Positions 22,410 to 30,197 of a stretch of DNA of 32,674 nucleotides are shown here, piece after piece (positions within the stretch are counted from its first letter, which is position 1; the number at the start of each line of letters is the position of its first letter). The notes under the pieces were generated by a model. It searched no databases, had not been told where the DNA came from, and saw nothing but the letters and a program-made list of their open reading frames with translations. The DNA is from Vreelandella sedimenti. Lineage in GTDB: Bacteria; Pseudomonadota; Gammaproteobacteria; Pseudomonadales; Halomonadaceae. The position numbers and the translations under genes are program-made. The stretch lies in assembly GCF_013416325.1 (NCBI RefSeq), contig NZ_JACCGK010000019.1, positions 80,575 through 113,248 on the forward strand. Reading direction: 5' to 3'.

Positions 22410-23873
22410 ATGACCTCTTCTAGGCAACCACGTACCCAATGGCTAGGCCGCTGGGGGTTTATGTTAGCGGCAACCGGCTCCGCAGTGGGGCTGGGCAATA
22501 TCTGGAAATTCCCCTATATGACCGGGGAGTTTGGCGGCGGCGCCTTCGTGCTGGTCTATCTAACGTGCATCTTTGCCGTGGGTGTGCCGGTGATGATGGT
22601 CGAAATCGCGTTTGGTCGGCGGGGGCGTGGTAGCCCGGTGGATGCCATACGGCGCGTGGTCAATGAGTCTGGCCGTTCATCGGCCTGGTCGTTGATTGGT
22701 TGGATGGCCATGCTCTGCGGCTTTATGATCCTGTCGTTTTACGTGGTGGTGGCGGGCTGGTCGTTCTCGTATCTGTGGAAGATGCTGACCGGGGGGCTTG
22801 CGGGCAGCAGCGTTGATGAGATGGCCGCCGTGTTCGGGGCCAATAACGCCAATCCGCTGAACCTCGGGTTCTGGAGCACCCTGGTTACGCTGGCCACCAT
22901 GTTGATCGTGGGTAAAGGCGTGCAGCAGGGAATCGAGAAGAGCGTTAGCTGGATGATGCCGGGGCTGGTGATTATGCTGGTGGTGCTGATTGGCTTTGGC
23001 ATCTTCTCCGGTGGCTTTGGCGCCGCGGTTAACTTTCTATTCTCGTTCAATGCGGGCAGCCTCTCTAGCGAGGGTCTGCTGGCAGCGCTGGGTCATGCGT
23101 TTTTCACCCTCTCGCTGGCCTCTGGGGCGATTCTGACCTACGGCAGCTACTTGCCTAAAGACGCCTCTATTGGACGCACCACGGTGAGTGTGGCGGTGGC
23201 GGATACCGTTGTTGCCTTGATGGCGGGGCTTGCGATCTTCCCGGTTATTTTTGCCAATGGCATGAACCCCGGCGAAGGCCCTGGGCTAATTTTTATGAGT
23301 CTTCCGCTGGCTTTCCAGGCGATGCCGCTGGGCACCCTGTTTGGCATTCTCTTCTTCCTGATGCTCTCTATGGCAGCGCTGACCTCTTCGATCTCTATGG
23401 TCGAAGCCACGGTTTCCTGGCTGTGCGACAACAAAGGTATCTCGCGTCCGGCAGCCGCCTGGGGAACCGGTATTGTGCTGTGGTTGATTAGCACACTGGC
23501 GATGCTGTCGTTTAACCTGGGCGCGGATTGGACACTGGCCGGTAAGAACTTCTTTGACTGGCTGGATTATTTAACCTCGCGCTGGATGATGCCGCTGGGT
23601 GGCTTGGGCACGGTAGTGGTAGCGGGGTTTGTGCTGAAAAGCGATACTTTCCGCGACGAGTTGGGGCTTGCCCCCTTGCCTTACGCGCTGTGGCTGACCA
23701 TGGTGCGCTACGTTAGTCCGCTGGGCATCGTGGTGATTTTTGTCGATGCATTGGGCGTTTATCAGGTCTCGTTTGCAGACCATTGGCCCTGGCTGCTGGG
23801 GATTCTGGTTGCCATGACCGCGCTTGGTGAAACCTTAAGCCCGCGGCTGCGTACCGCGCTTAGTGCTGGTTAA
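22410..23873 (+). CDS. Neurotransmitter:sodium symporter (NSS/SNF) family transporter
   Basis: A 487-residue Na+-dependent amino-acid-type transporter of the LeuT/MhsT fold. The signature GSAVGLGNIWKFPYMTGEFGG (residues about 23-43, split unwound TM1 with Na+ and substrate contacts) is unmistakable. Further helices cover LSLASGAILTYGSYLPKD (TM6 unwound region) and the SSISMVEATVSW block. Substrate is probably an amino acid but not readable. A TATAAT hexamer at 22389-22394 lies only 15 bases before the ATG, so the leader may be very short. Its last 39 bases overlap the convergent umuC gene. Confidence 0.92.
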   Translation: MTSSRQPRTQWLGRWGFMLAATGSAVGLGNIWKFPYMTGEFGGGAFVLVYLTCIFAVGVPVMMVEIAFGRRGRGSPVDAIRRVVNESGRSSAWSLIGWMAMLCGFMILSFYVVVAGWSFSYLWKMLTGGLAGSSVDEMAAVFGANNANPLNLGFWSTLVTLATMLIVGKGVQQGIEKSVSWMMPGLVIMLVVLIGFGIFSGGFGAAVNFLFSFNAGSLSSEGLLAALGHAFFTLSLASGAILTYGSYLPKDASIGRTTVSVAVADTVVALMAGLAIFPVIFANGMNPGEGPGLIFMSLPLAFQAMPLGTLFGILFFLMLSMAALTSSISMVEATVSWLCDNKGISRPAAAWGTGIVLWLISTLAMLSFNLGADWTLAGKNFFDWLDYLTSRWMMPLGGLGTVVVAGFVLKSDTFRDELGLAPLPYALWLTMVRYVSPLGIVVIFVDALGVYQVSFADHWPWLLGILVAMTALGETLSPRLRTALSAG

Positions 23874-25211
23874 CGCTTGCTGTTTTTTCAGCTTCTCCTT
23901 CTCCTTCTCCTTCTGCTTTGCCTCGGCGGCGGCGACTGCGCCGGGGTGAGTGCCCACTTTCATCAGCTCGTCCCAGCGCGTAGTAAAGCGGTCTGAGCGG
24001 TGGGCGCAGCGCAGTTGCCAAGCGGCAGGGGCATCCGTCATACCAAAACTGATAGTGCCTTGCCCCATGCGCTGGTTGATCTGATCCACCGTTGCCATCA
24101 AAAACGGGTGGCGATCCCGTGTGGGCGGATGCAGCAGCGAAAGCTGGTGCTGTTCAGCGTCCACTAAATCGAGCAACATCACCCCGGCTTTCATGAACTG
24201 GTAGCGGGGACGATGGATCTGCTCAAGGCCTTGGCGTACGGCATCAAGGATCACCCGGGTATCGTCACTGGGTGAGGGCAGGGGGATCAGCGCCTGCGGG
24301 AAGTATTGCAGCTGATCGCGGCGATGACGGTTAGTGTTGAGAAATACCATTACCGCACGGGCTAAACTGCGCTGCTTGCGAAGTTTTTCAGCGCTGCGCT
24401 GGGCGTGGCGCCGCAGTGCATTATGTACTTCTGCAAAAACGCCGGTGGGCTGGCCGAAGGAGCGCGAGGTCATAATGCGTTGACGCGGTTGATCCAGAGC
24501 GTTCATCTCCATACAAGGAGTACCACGCAGTTCGAGCGCGGTGCGCGCCAGCACCACAGAGAAGCGCTTGCGCAACGGCTTGTCGTCGCTTTGACGTAAG
24601 TCCCAGGCAGTGTTGACATTGCCAATGGCCAAGCGCTCGGCAAGCCGACGACCCACGCCCCACACACTGGCCACCGGGATGCGTTTGAGCAGCGCCTCGG
24701 TGGTGTGATCCTGCCCGTTCAGCAGGCAAACGCCTTGATAGTGAGGGTGTTGCTTGGCCAGATGATTGGCCAGCTTGGCGAGTGTATGGGTAGGGGCCAG
24801 CCCGACGCACACCGGCAAGCCCAAGTGGCGACGAATACGCTGGCGCAGCTCCCGCCCCAGCGCCTCACACTGCTCTGTGGTTAATCCTTCCAGGTAGACA
24901 AACATTTCATCTATTGAATAGGGCGCAACCGCAGGGCAGGCATCTCGCAGCAATTGGGCCAGCCGTGTCGACATGTCTCCGTAGAGTTCATAGTTAGACG
25001 ACAGCAGGTGGATCTCTCCGCGCTGACGCATTCCTTCAAGCTTGAAGGCGGGCGTACCCATAGGGATATCCAGCGCTTTTAACTCGGCGGAACGGGCGAT
25101 GATGCAGCCGTCGTTATTCGACATGACCCCCACGGGCCTACCTTCCAGCTTGGGCTGAAAAACTCGCTCGCAGCTGACGTAGAAGTTGTTTGCATCGACT
25201 AGACCGATCAT
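23835..25211 (-). CDS. umuC: DNA polymerase V catalytic subunit UmuC
   Basis: A Y-family translesion polymerase of 458 residues. It begins MIGLVDANNFYVSCERVFQP (catalytic D6), has NNDGCIIARSAELKALDIPMG, and the second active-site block YSIDEMFVYLEG. The start at 25211 forms an ATGA overlap with the end of umuD, so the two are coupled. Longer starts inside umuD are not used. E. coli UmuC has 422 residues; this one has a C-terminal extension rich in Lys, Glu and Gln (KQKEKEKEKLKKQQ), partly encoded by a hexanucleotide repeat at 23892-23915. The end overlaps the convergent transporter gene by 39 bases. It is regulated by LexA through the umuD promoter. Confidence 0.96.
   Translation of the reverse strand: MIGLVDANNFYVSCERVFQPKLEGRPVGVMSNNDGCIIARSAELKALDIPMGTPAFKLEGMRQRGEIHLLSSNYELYGDMSTRLAQLLRDACPAVAPYSIDEMFVYLEGLTTEQCEALGRELRQRIRRHLGLPVCVGLAPTHTLAKLANHLAKQHPHYQGVCLLNGQDHTTEALLKRIPVASVWGVGRRLAERLAIGNVNTAWDLRQSDDKPLRKRFSVVLARTALELRGTPCMEMNALDQPRQRIMTSRSFGQPTGVFAEVHNALRRHAQRSAEKLRKQRSLARAVMVFLNTNRHRRDQLQYFPQALIPLPSPSDDTRVILDAVRQGLEQIHRPRYQFMKAGVMLLDLVDAEQHQLSLLHPPTRDRHPFLMATVDQINQRMGQGTISFGMTDAPAAWQLRCAHRSDRFTTRWDELMKVGTHPGAVAAAEAKQKEKEKEKLKKQQALTSTKRGTQPRA
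23892..23915. repeat. Hexanucleotide repeat in the C-terminal end of umuC
   Basis: CTTCTC occurs three times and CTTCTG once in tandem on the plus strand, encoding alternating Lys-Glu/Gln in the UmuC tail. Six-base changes keep the frame, so copy-number shifts would only lengthen or shorten the charged tail. Confidence 0.8.
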
Positions 25212-25639
25212 CGCAAGTACTCGTGCACGACGGCGCGCACCACCCCCCATAGCTGGCAGTCGCTGCCTTCAAGTGGCAGTGGCGGATAGTTTGGATGTGT
25301 TGAGCAAAGGTGCGGCGTTCCCCGATAGAGCGCATAGCGTTTAATCAGCGCCTCACCCTCCAGCATAGCGACCAGAATATGTCCCAGTTGCGGTTCAATA
25401 CTGCGATCAACCACCAGCAAATCACCCTCGAAAATTCCCCAACCCTCCATGCTGTCACCGGTGGCGGAGACATAAAATGTCTCAGTAGGGTTTTTAACCA
25501 GCCGTGTGTTGAGATCCAGCGTGCATGGCTCGTAATCCTGGGCTGGCGAAGGAAAGCCACTAAAACCAGCGCGGCCACAAGGCTGCGGCTGAGAGGTTAA
25601 CGGCAAGGCGGGGGTAAAGTGAGAAGACTGGCCCGGCAT
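25208..25639 (-). CDS. umuD: SOS mutagenesis protein UmuD
   Basis: A LexA-like self-cleaving protein of 143 residues from ATG 25639, where AGGA lies eight bases upstream. A longer reading to 25690 would place the LexA box inside the coding region and is rejected; ATG 25648 is a weaker option. The cleavage site C21-G22 (QPCGRAGF), nucleophile S63 in ATGDSMEGWG and general base K100 in EALIKRY keep the 37-residue spacing known from E. coli S60 and K97. After RecA-stimulated cleavage, UmuD' joins UmuC to form Pol V. The gene overlaps umuC by four bases (ATGA). Confidence 0.94.
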   Translation of the reverse strand: MPGQSSHFTPALPLTSQPQPCGRAGFSGFPSPAQDYEPCTLDLNTRLVKNPTETFYVSATGDSMEGWGIFEGDLLVVDRSIEPQLGHILVAMLEGEALIKRYALYRGTPHLCSTHPNYPPLPLEGSDCQLWGVVRAVVHEYLR

Positions 25640-25662
25640 CGTCGGCATCCTGGTGCTTAAAA

Positions 25663-25682
25663 TATTGTATGGATATACAGTA
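25663..25682 (-). promoter_or_regulatory. LexA-binding SOS box of umuDC
   Basis: On the minus strand the site reads TACTGTATATCCATACAATA: CTGT, eight A/T-rich bases, then ACAA against the consensus CTGT-N8-ACAG, one mismatch. It ends 24 bases before the umuD ATG, so it should cover the promoter and repress umuDC until DNA damage. Confidence 0.88.
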
Positions 25683-25786
25683 TTTTGCATAGTGAAGGAA
25701 AATGCAAATTGACGCCCCCTGAGATCGCTTCACTGTGTTCGCGATGACACTTCCTCTGTCATTACATGAATCACGCTCATGCAAGA

Positions 25787-25818
25787 CCTGACGAGGATGC
25801 GATGAAAGTCGCGTCAGG
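25787..25818. repeat. 7-bp inverted repeat upstream of glyA
   Basis: CCTGACG (25787-25793) and CGTCAGG (25812-25818) are separated by 18 bases, just upstream of a TATGAT -10-like hexamer (25825-25830). It is a candidate regulator site for glyA; no named regulator is assigned. Confidence 0.4.
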
Positions 25819-25882
25819 CTGCGTTATGATAGCGTCCTCGCTTCTCCCATGATGACCCTTTCTCGTTACGAGGTTCCCGCCG

Positions 25883-27148
25883 ATGTTCAGCCGCGATATG
25901 ACAATTGCCGGATTTGATGATGTGCTGTTTGATGCCATGCAGAAAGAAGTGGAGCGCCAAGAGGCCCACATTGAACTGATCGCTTCCGAAAACTACGCCA
26001 GCCCCCGCGTACTCGAAGCTCAGGGCAGTCAGCTGACCAATAAATACGCTGAGGGCTATCCTGGCAAGCGCTACTACGGCGGCTGTGAATTCGTTGATAT
26101 TGCTGAAAACCTAGCTATTGATTACGCCAAAGAGCTGTTCGGCGCTACCTACGTGAACGTTCAACCCCACTCAGGCTCGCAAGCCAACAGCGCGGTGTTC
26201 CAAGCGCTGGTTAAGCCAGGCGATACCATTTTAGGCATGAGCCTGGATGCTGGCGGCCACCTGACCCACGGTGCCAAGCCTAACTTTTCCGGCAAGCACT
26301 ACAACGCCATTCAGTACGGTCTGGATGAGCAGGGGTTAATTGATTACGATCAAGTGGCCCAGCTTGCTCGCGAGCACAAACCCAAAATGATCATCGCCGG
26401 CTTCTCAGCCTATTCACAAATTGTTGATTGGGCCAAGTTCCGTGAAATCGCCGATGAAGTAGGCGCTTACTTACTCGTTGATATGGCCCACGTCTCCGGC
26501 CTGGTCGCGGCGGGCATTTACCCCAGCCCTTTGCCCCATGCCCACGTGGTCACCTCCACCACCCACAAAACCCTACGCGGCCCCCGCAGTGGCGTGATTC
26601 TCTCTGCGGAAAATGACGCCGATATTGAGAAGAAGCTGCAGTCAGCGGTTTTCCCCGGTGGTCAGGGCGGCCCTTTGATGCACGTGATCGCCGCTAAAGC
26701 GATCTGCTTTAAAGAAGCCATGGAACCCGAGTTCAAAACCTACCAGCAGCAGGTGGTTAAGAACGCCCAGGCCATGGCCAAGGTGTTTATCGACCGCGGT
26801 TACGACATCGTTTCCGGTGGCACCGAAGACCACCTCTTCCTGCTCTCGCTGATCAAGCAAGGCGTTACCGGCAAAGACGCCGATGCTGCTTTGGGTCGTG
26901 CTCATATCACCGTGAACAAGAACGCCGTTCCTAACGACCCGCAAAGCCCGTTTGTCACCTCTGGCCTGCGTATTGGCACCCCGGCGGTGACCACGCGCGG
27001 TTTCAGTGAACAAGAGTGTAGTACGTTGGCAGGTTGGATCTGTGACATTCTGGACGTACTGGCCAAGGGCGAAGACACCAGCGCCATCGAAGCCCAGGTG
27101 CTGGATAAAGTGGCTGAGGTTTGTGCGCGGCTTCCGGTTTATAAGTAA
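25883..27148 (+). CDS. glyA: Serine hydroxymethyltransferase
   Basis: A 421-residue PLP enzyme that interconverts serine and glycine while charging tetrahydrofolate with one-carbon units. It starts MFSRDMTIAGFDDVLFDAMQ, the usual form for gammaproteobacteria, which fixes the start at 25883 (GAGG ten bases upstream). The PLP lysine is K229 in TTHKTLRGPRSG; other blocks are LIASENYASPRVLEAQGSQL, NKYAEGYPGKRYYGGCEFVD and VFPGGQGGP. The length is normal. A possible -10 TATGAT at 25825-25830 lies 53 bases upstream. The gene is followed by a clear terminator and is divergent from umuD. Confidence 0.98.
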   Translation: MFSRDMTIAGFDDVLFDAMQKEVERQEAHIELIASENYASPRVLEAQGSQLTNKYAEGYPGKRYYGGCEFVDIAENLAIDYAKELFGATYVNVQPHSGSQANSAVFQALVKPGDTILGMSLDAGGHLTHGAKPNFSGKHYNAIQYGLDEQGLIDYDQVAQLAREHKPKMIIAGFSAYSQIVDWAKFREIADEVGAYLLVDMAHVSGLVAAGIYPSPLPHAHVVTSTTHKTLRGPRSGVILSAENDADIEKKLQSAVFPGGQGGPLMHVIAAKAICFKEAMEPEFKTYQQQVVKNAQAMAKVFIDRGYDIVSGGTEDHLFLLSLIKQGVTGKDADAALGRAHITVNKNAVPNDPQSPFVTSGLRIGTPAVTTRGFSEQECSTLAGWICDILDVLAKGEDTSAIEAQVLDKVAEVCARLPVYK

Positions 27149-27174
27149 TTGTAACGCTAGCTAGGTTTGAGGAG

Positions 27175-27200
27175 GCCCTGCTATTTGCGGGGCTTTTTTT
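27175..27200 (+). terminator. Rho-independent terminator of glyA
   Basis: GCCCTGC (27175-27181) pairs with GCGGGGC (27187-27193) with one G-T, loop TATTT, followed by seven Ts. Confidence 0.9.
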
Positions 27201-27235
27201 AGTCACAAAACACTAAAACCTCCCCCACTCTTTTT

Positions 27236-27826
27236 TTACCAGCCTCCCTGACCCTCTAACAAACTGCGGGTGTTGTTATTGAGCGGTAGGCGGAAATCGG
27301 CGCTGCCAAGCACCATCGCATCGCCTGCCCGCACCACACGAGCACTCACATAGACGTAATCCTGGCCTTGAGCGTAGGTGCCCATCAATATTGATTGGGC
27401 GTTGTGCTGGGCGGTTAGGCGCTGAACTTGCCGTGATAGAATCAATTCTCCCACACTCTCTTCGATAAACATGCTGTCGCGCATTTTGACTTCGCGTACC
27501 TGCATACCCTGGCGGGCCAGTGCGGAGGCCATAATTTCAGAGCTAATACGCCCAAGCGTAGACGACTGGCTTAGATTGTCGATGCTCACAAAAGTCGCGG
27601 CAATCATGGGGCTATAGCGTGTGAGCTCAGGATTGCTGGCAACCATCTGTTCAGCAGCGGCATGAACCAATTCAGAGAGATCGGGTTCCGGTTCGGCGGG
27701 CGTGTTGTTAGCATTGCCCAGCGCGCTGCAGCCAGCTAGTAACAGTAGCGTTATGCCCATGGTCATCCCACGGGTAGCATGGCTGATAGAGCGAGCGCGC
27801 CAAGTAGTTAAAAGTGTCATCAGCAT
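27236..27826 (-). CDS. FlgO-like outer-membrane lipoprotein
   Basis: A lipoprotein of about 196 residues from ATG 27826, which lies four bases after the stop of the upstream lipoprotein gene and is probably coupled to it; ATG 27766 is also possible. The lipobox is LLLAGC in ITLLLLAGCSALG, followed by a Pro/Glu-rich linker. The mature part (SELVHAAAEQMV, SIDNLSQSSTLGRISSEIMASAL, GMQVREVKMRDSMFI, LTAQHNAQSILMGTYAQGQD) follows the FlgO/LPP20-type fold seen in proteins needed for flagellar outer-membrane structures in Vibrio. An open frame further upstream overlaps the neighbour and is not used. The exact family is inferred from motif resemblance. Confidence 0.72.
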   Translation of the reverse strand: MLMTLLTTWRARSISHATRGMTMGITLLLLAGCSALGNANNTPAEPEPDLSELVHAAAEQMVASNPELTRYSPMIAATFVSIDNLSQSSTLGRISSEIMASALARQGMQVREVKMRDSMFIEESVGELILSRQVQRLTAQHNAQSILMGTYAQGQDYVYVSARVVRAGDAMVLGSADFRLPLNNNTRSLLEGQGGW

Positions 27827-27830
27827 GAAA

Positions 27831-28568
27831 TTACCACGTATCAGTAAGGGAAACGGAGGGTGTGGTAGGTGCCTGAGGCACGCGATGAGGGGCATATTGA
27901 CGACGATCACCGGCATTGATGTAGTAAATGTTGGACGAAGAGTAGAGAATTCGTTCGCCATCGATAATTTGCGTGGTCACGATAATCTCTTCGTCACCAG
28001 TATATGTCCAACTACCGCTGGTGGTATCGGCAAGCATGCCGGCGGGGATTAATCCCAGTGCAGGTTCGCTCCACTGATTAAACGGAATCGTGGCTACCGC
28101 GATGCCCGCGGTGAGTGCGGTAAAAGCGCCGACCGGTGGGCGGATAAAGCCGCGGTCACGGTGCTCGACAACTTCGACGTCGATAGTGATATTGGCGCTG
28201 TTTGCTGTGGGAACGGTGGTAAGGTTAGCGCCCCGTGACACCAGTTCGCTGGTCAGCAGTGCGCGAAAACCACGCCCAAATTCACCGCCACTGTAGGCGT
28301 GCAGCGCTTCACTATCTGACTCGCTGATGTGTAAATCGCGATTGCGGACGCGCTCGCGTTGTAAAATGCTGGTAGCTTCATGGCGGGCCAGCACATCCCA
28401 GTGATGAGCTGCCTGCATACGCTGCTGTTCGGTATAGGGGTAGGTAGTGGCGATCGGCGCTTGAGATGTGTTGGCATAAAAGCAGCCGCTAAGCATTAAG
28501 CTTGCCAGCCCCAAACTAACAGGACGTATGAAATAGGGTAATTGAAATAATCGGGGACGGGTGCGCAC
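27831..28568 (-). CDS. Predicted lipoprotein of unknown function
   Basis: A 245-residue protein starting at a GTG (28568) with AAGGA eight bases upstream. The signal peptide ends in a lipobox (LASLMLSGCFYAN, Cys at about residue 29), so it is lipidated. The mature part has an Ala-Gly-rich stretch (GAFTALTAGIAVATIPFN) and a beta-rich end (SGSWTYTGDEEIIVTTQIID, YSSSNIYYI). I do not recognise a named family. It is the first gene of a two-gene unit with the FlgO-like lipoprotein and is divergent from the MotB-like gene, so a role at the cell envelope, perhaps with a motor or a peptidoglycan-anchored complex, is possible. Confidence 0.75.
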   Translation of the reverse strand: MRTRPRLFQLPYFIRPVSLGLASLMLSGCFYANTSQAPIATTYPYTEQQRMQAAHHWDVLARHEATSILQRERVRNRDLHISESDSEALHAYSGGEFGRGFRALLTSELVSRGANLTTVPTANSANITIDVEVVEHRDRGFIRPPVGAFTALTAGIAVATIPFNQWSEPALGLIPAGMLADTTSGSWTYTGDEEIIVTTQIIDGERILYSSSNIYYINAGDRRQYAPHRVPQAPTTPSVSLTDTW

Positions 28569-28706
28569 CTACTGGTTCCTTTTTCGCTACAAAACGACTT
28601 TTGATAGACTATGTGCTTTGTTTAGTTTGCCATGCCTAATTTGACGTATCTAATTCATCATACCTAGCAAGATCGGCCACGAGGTTCAAAACTTGAATGA
28701 GCGATA

Positions 28707-29717
28707 ATGCCAATGCTTGAAGATCACCGCGGCGGCCCGCGCCATGATTCGCTGATGTCGGCCTATCATGAAAGTGATAGCGGTAGTGGTTGGATGATCA
28801 GTTATCTCGATATCATGACCTTGTTGGTGGCTCTTTTCGTGGTCATTATCGCCGCTGCAGGGCCGGTTATCCCTCAATTGAACCAGAAGGATAGTGTGGG
28901 CGAGGACGCAGGCACATCCTCGCCTACTTTGGGAGTCCCCCTGCCCGAAGCATTGGCCCAGGCAAGTCATGAGCGTGAGAGTGTTGCCCAGTGGAGTAGT
29001 ACAGGATTGAACCCCATGGCGGTTAGTGCGGCACTTGGCGTGGCAGGGCTGCCCAAGCTGGCCGATCTTCCTCGACGAGTCAGCTTCGGTGTTCCACCGC
29101 TTTTGGCAGCACCACTGCCGCCTGTTGAGCCGGTTATTTCGTTACCAAAACTACTGATGCCCGCGGGCAGCGATGATTTTACATCGCCTTTGGCCGACTA
29201 CATGGTGGTGTTAACTGATCATCCTCCGGTGAATGTACAAGCGGTGAGTGATGAGTCAGTAGCGGGGGCGCTTGCGCTAAATCAGGCACTTTCGGATCGT
29301 GTTGAAGAGTCTACCTATCTGCCCGACCTTGAGGGTGTTGAAGTATCGCGGGTAGCTGAGGGGATTAGCCTGCGTGTACAGGATCAACTGCTGTTTCCCT
29401 CTGCCGCGGCTGAGTTAACCAACGATGGGTCGTCACTAGTGGGCAGTTTGCTCGAGACTATTCAGCGCTACGATGGCGAAGTGTGGGTGGAGGGCCATTC
29501 GGATAGCCAGACCATTAGCACCGAGGAATTCTCATCCAACTGGGCGCTGTCGAGTGCTCGTGCCATTGCCATTGTGGAGGCGCTGGAAGCGGCGGGCGTT
29601 GATGCCGAACGCCTTCGCGCAGTCGGCTTGGCAGCAACAAAACCGTTAGAGAGCAACACCACCGCGGAAGGGCGTGCTCGTAATCGGCGGGTTGAGGTGG
29701 TGATTCACGTCGAGTAA
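28707..29717 (+). CDS. MotB/OmpA-like protein: one membrane helix plus peptidoglycan-binding domain
   Basis: A 336-residue protein with a single N-terminal helix, YLDIMTLLVALFVVIIAAAG (residues about 33-52), resembling MotB's plug helix; D35 is where MotB has the proton-binding Asp. A long Pro/Ala-rich linker (residues about 60-200) follows, then a C-terminal OmpA-like domain (VWVEGHSDSQ, NWALSSARAIAIVEAL, RNRRVEVVIHVE; residues about 215-336) that binds peptidoglycan. No MotA partner is in the window. It could be a flagellar stator half or a stator-like protein for another envelope machine. The linker is longer than usual for MotB. The start is less certain; ATG 28713 is an alternative. Confidence 0.82.
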   Translation: MPMLEDHRGGPRHDSLMSAYHESDSGSGWMISYLDIMTLLVALFVVIIAAAGPVIPQLNQKDSVGEDAGTSSPTLGVPLPEALAQASHERESVAQWSSTGLNPMAVSAALGVAGLPKLADLPRRVSFGVPPLLAAPLPPVEPVISLPKLLMPAGSDDFTSPLADYMVVLTDHPPVNVQAVSDESVAGALALNQALSDRVEESTYLPDLEGVEVSRVAEGISLRVQDQLLFPSAAAELTNDGSSLVGSLLETIQRYDGEVWVEGHSDSQTISTEEFSSNWALSSARAIAIVEALEAAGVDAERLRAVGLAATKPLESNTTAEGRARNRRVEVVIHVE

Positions 29718-29755
29718 GCAGCGTTGGAGTATGCCCTGCGTTAAATAAGAATTTT

Positions 29756-29781
29756 AAAAAAGCCCGCCGGGGGAGGCGGGC
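29756..29781 (-). terminator. Minus-strand terminator
   Basis: GCCCGCC, loop TCCCCC, GGCGGGC, then TTTTTT on the minus strand. On the plus strand no T-run follows, so it serves minus-strand transcription, i.e. the candidate small RNA. Confidence 0.75.
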
Positions 29782-29849
29782 ATTAAAGGGCTTGGCTCAC
29801 TGCAGCCCACTGGCATCAAGTGAGGGTGTACAGGATTTCCAGTGGGTAG
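29756..29849 (-). ncRNA. Candidate small RNA with own promoter and terminator
   Basis: No coding frame fits this stretch. On the minus strand a TTGGCA (29883-29878) and TATACT (29861-29856) with 16 bases between give a good sigma-70 promoter; transcription should begin near 29849. About 94 bases later a perfect seven-pair GC stem, GCCCGCC with GGCGGGC, is followed by six Ts. Between them, CCCACTGG (29846-29839) and CCAGTGGG (29813-29806) make an eight-pair hairpin with a 25-base loop. Promoter, structured body and terminator together indicate a small RNA of unknown target. I cannot match it to a known family. It is convergent with the MotB-like gene, which ends at 29717. Confidence 0.6.
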
Positions 29850-29855
29850 AATATC

Positions 29856-29883
29856 AGTATAGCTATTTATTAAACGTTGCCAA
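29856..29883 (-). promoter_or_regulatory. Sigma-70-type promoter of the candidate small RNA
   Basis: On the minus strand the -35 TTGGCA (29883-29878) and -10 TATACT (29861-29856) are 16 bases apart. Both hexamers are close to consensus. Confidence 0.6.
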
Positions 29884-30091
29884 GCGTGGTAAGGCTTTTT
29901 TCAGTTTTTATCATTATAATTAGCACTAATGCATTTTCTGAAAGGGGCTGCACAAAGCGCACCGATCCACTGCATGCACTTTTATGGTGCATTTAAACTG
30001 CCTCTTTTTGGTGCTTGCGAGTACTCTGTTTTGTTTATCCCGTAAAATCCCATGTAACCTTCTGTTGAATAGATACTTCTCTGTTTTGGCT
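29884..30091. other. AT-rich gene-free stretch upstream of the glycerate-solute genes
   Basis: No coding sequence is seen. It holds a small inverted repeat ATGCAC/GTGCAT (29974-29979 with 29987-29992). The AT-richness fits a promoter region for the genes starting at 30198, but I cannot fix a promoter. Confidence 0.35.
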
Positions 30092-30124
30092 TATTAATTG
30101 CTATGCTTTAGATAGCAATTAATA
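30092..30124. repeat. 13-bp perfect inverted repeat upstream of the HAD phosphatase gene
   Basis: TATTAATTGCTAT (30092-30104) and ATAGCAATTAATA (30112-30124), with a seven-base centre. It lies 74 bases before the start codon and is a candidate operator or leader hairpin. Confidence 0.65.
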
Positions 30125-30161
30125 GCTGGCCATAGCTATTTAGGTGTCCTAGATATGACGT

Positions 30162-30178
30162 CTTAACGAAGCGTTAAG
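30162..30178 (+). repeat. 7-bp inverted repeat just before the phosphatase ribosome-binding site
   Basis: CTTAACG, AAG, CGTTAAG. It ends six bases before the GAGAGG ribosome-binding site of the phosphatase gene and could form a leader hairpin. Confidence 0.5.
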
Positions 30179-30197
30179 GCCGAAGAGAGGTAGTGTT

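Noticed and set aside
28640..28706. Sigma-28 flagellar promoter of the MotB-like gene
   Set aside because: A GCGATAA segment lies near the start but no TAAA at the right distance, so it cannot be supported.
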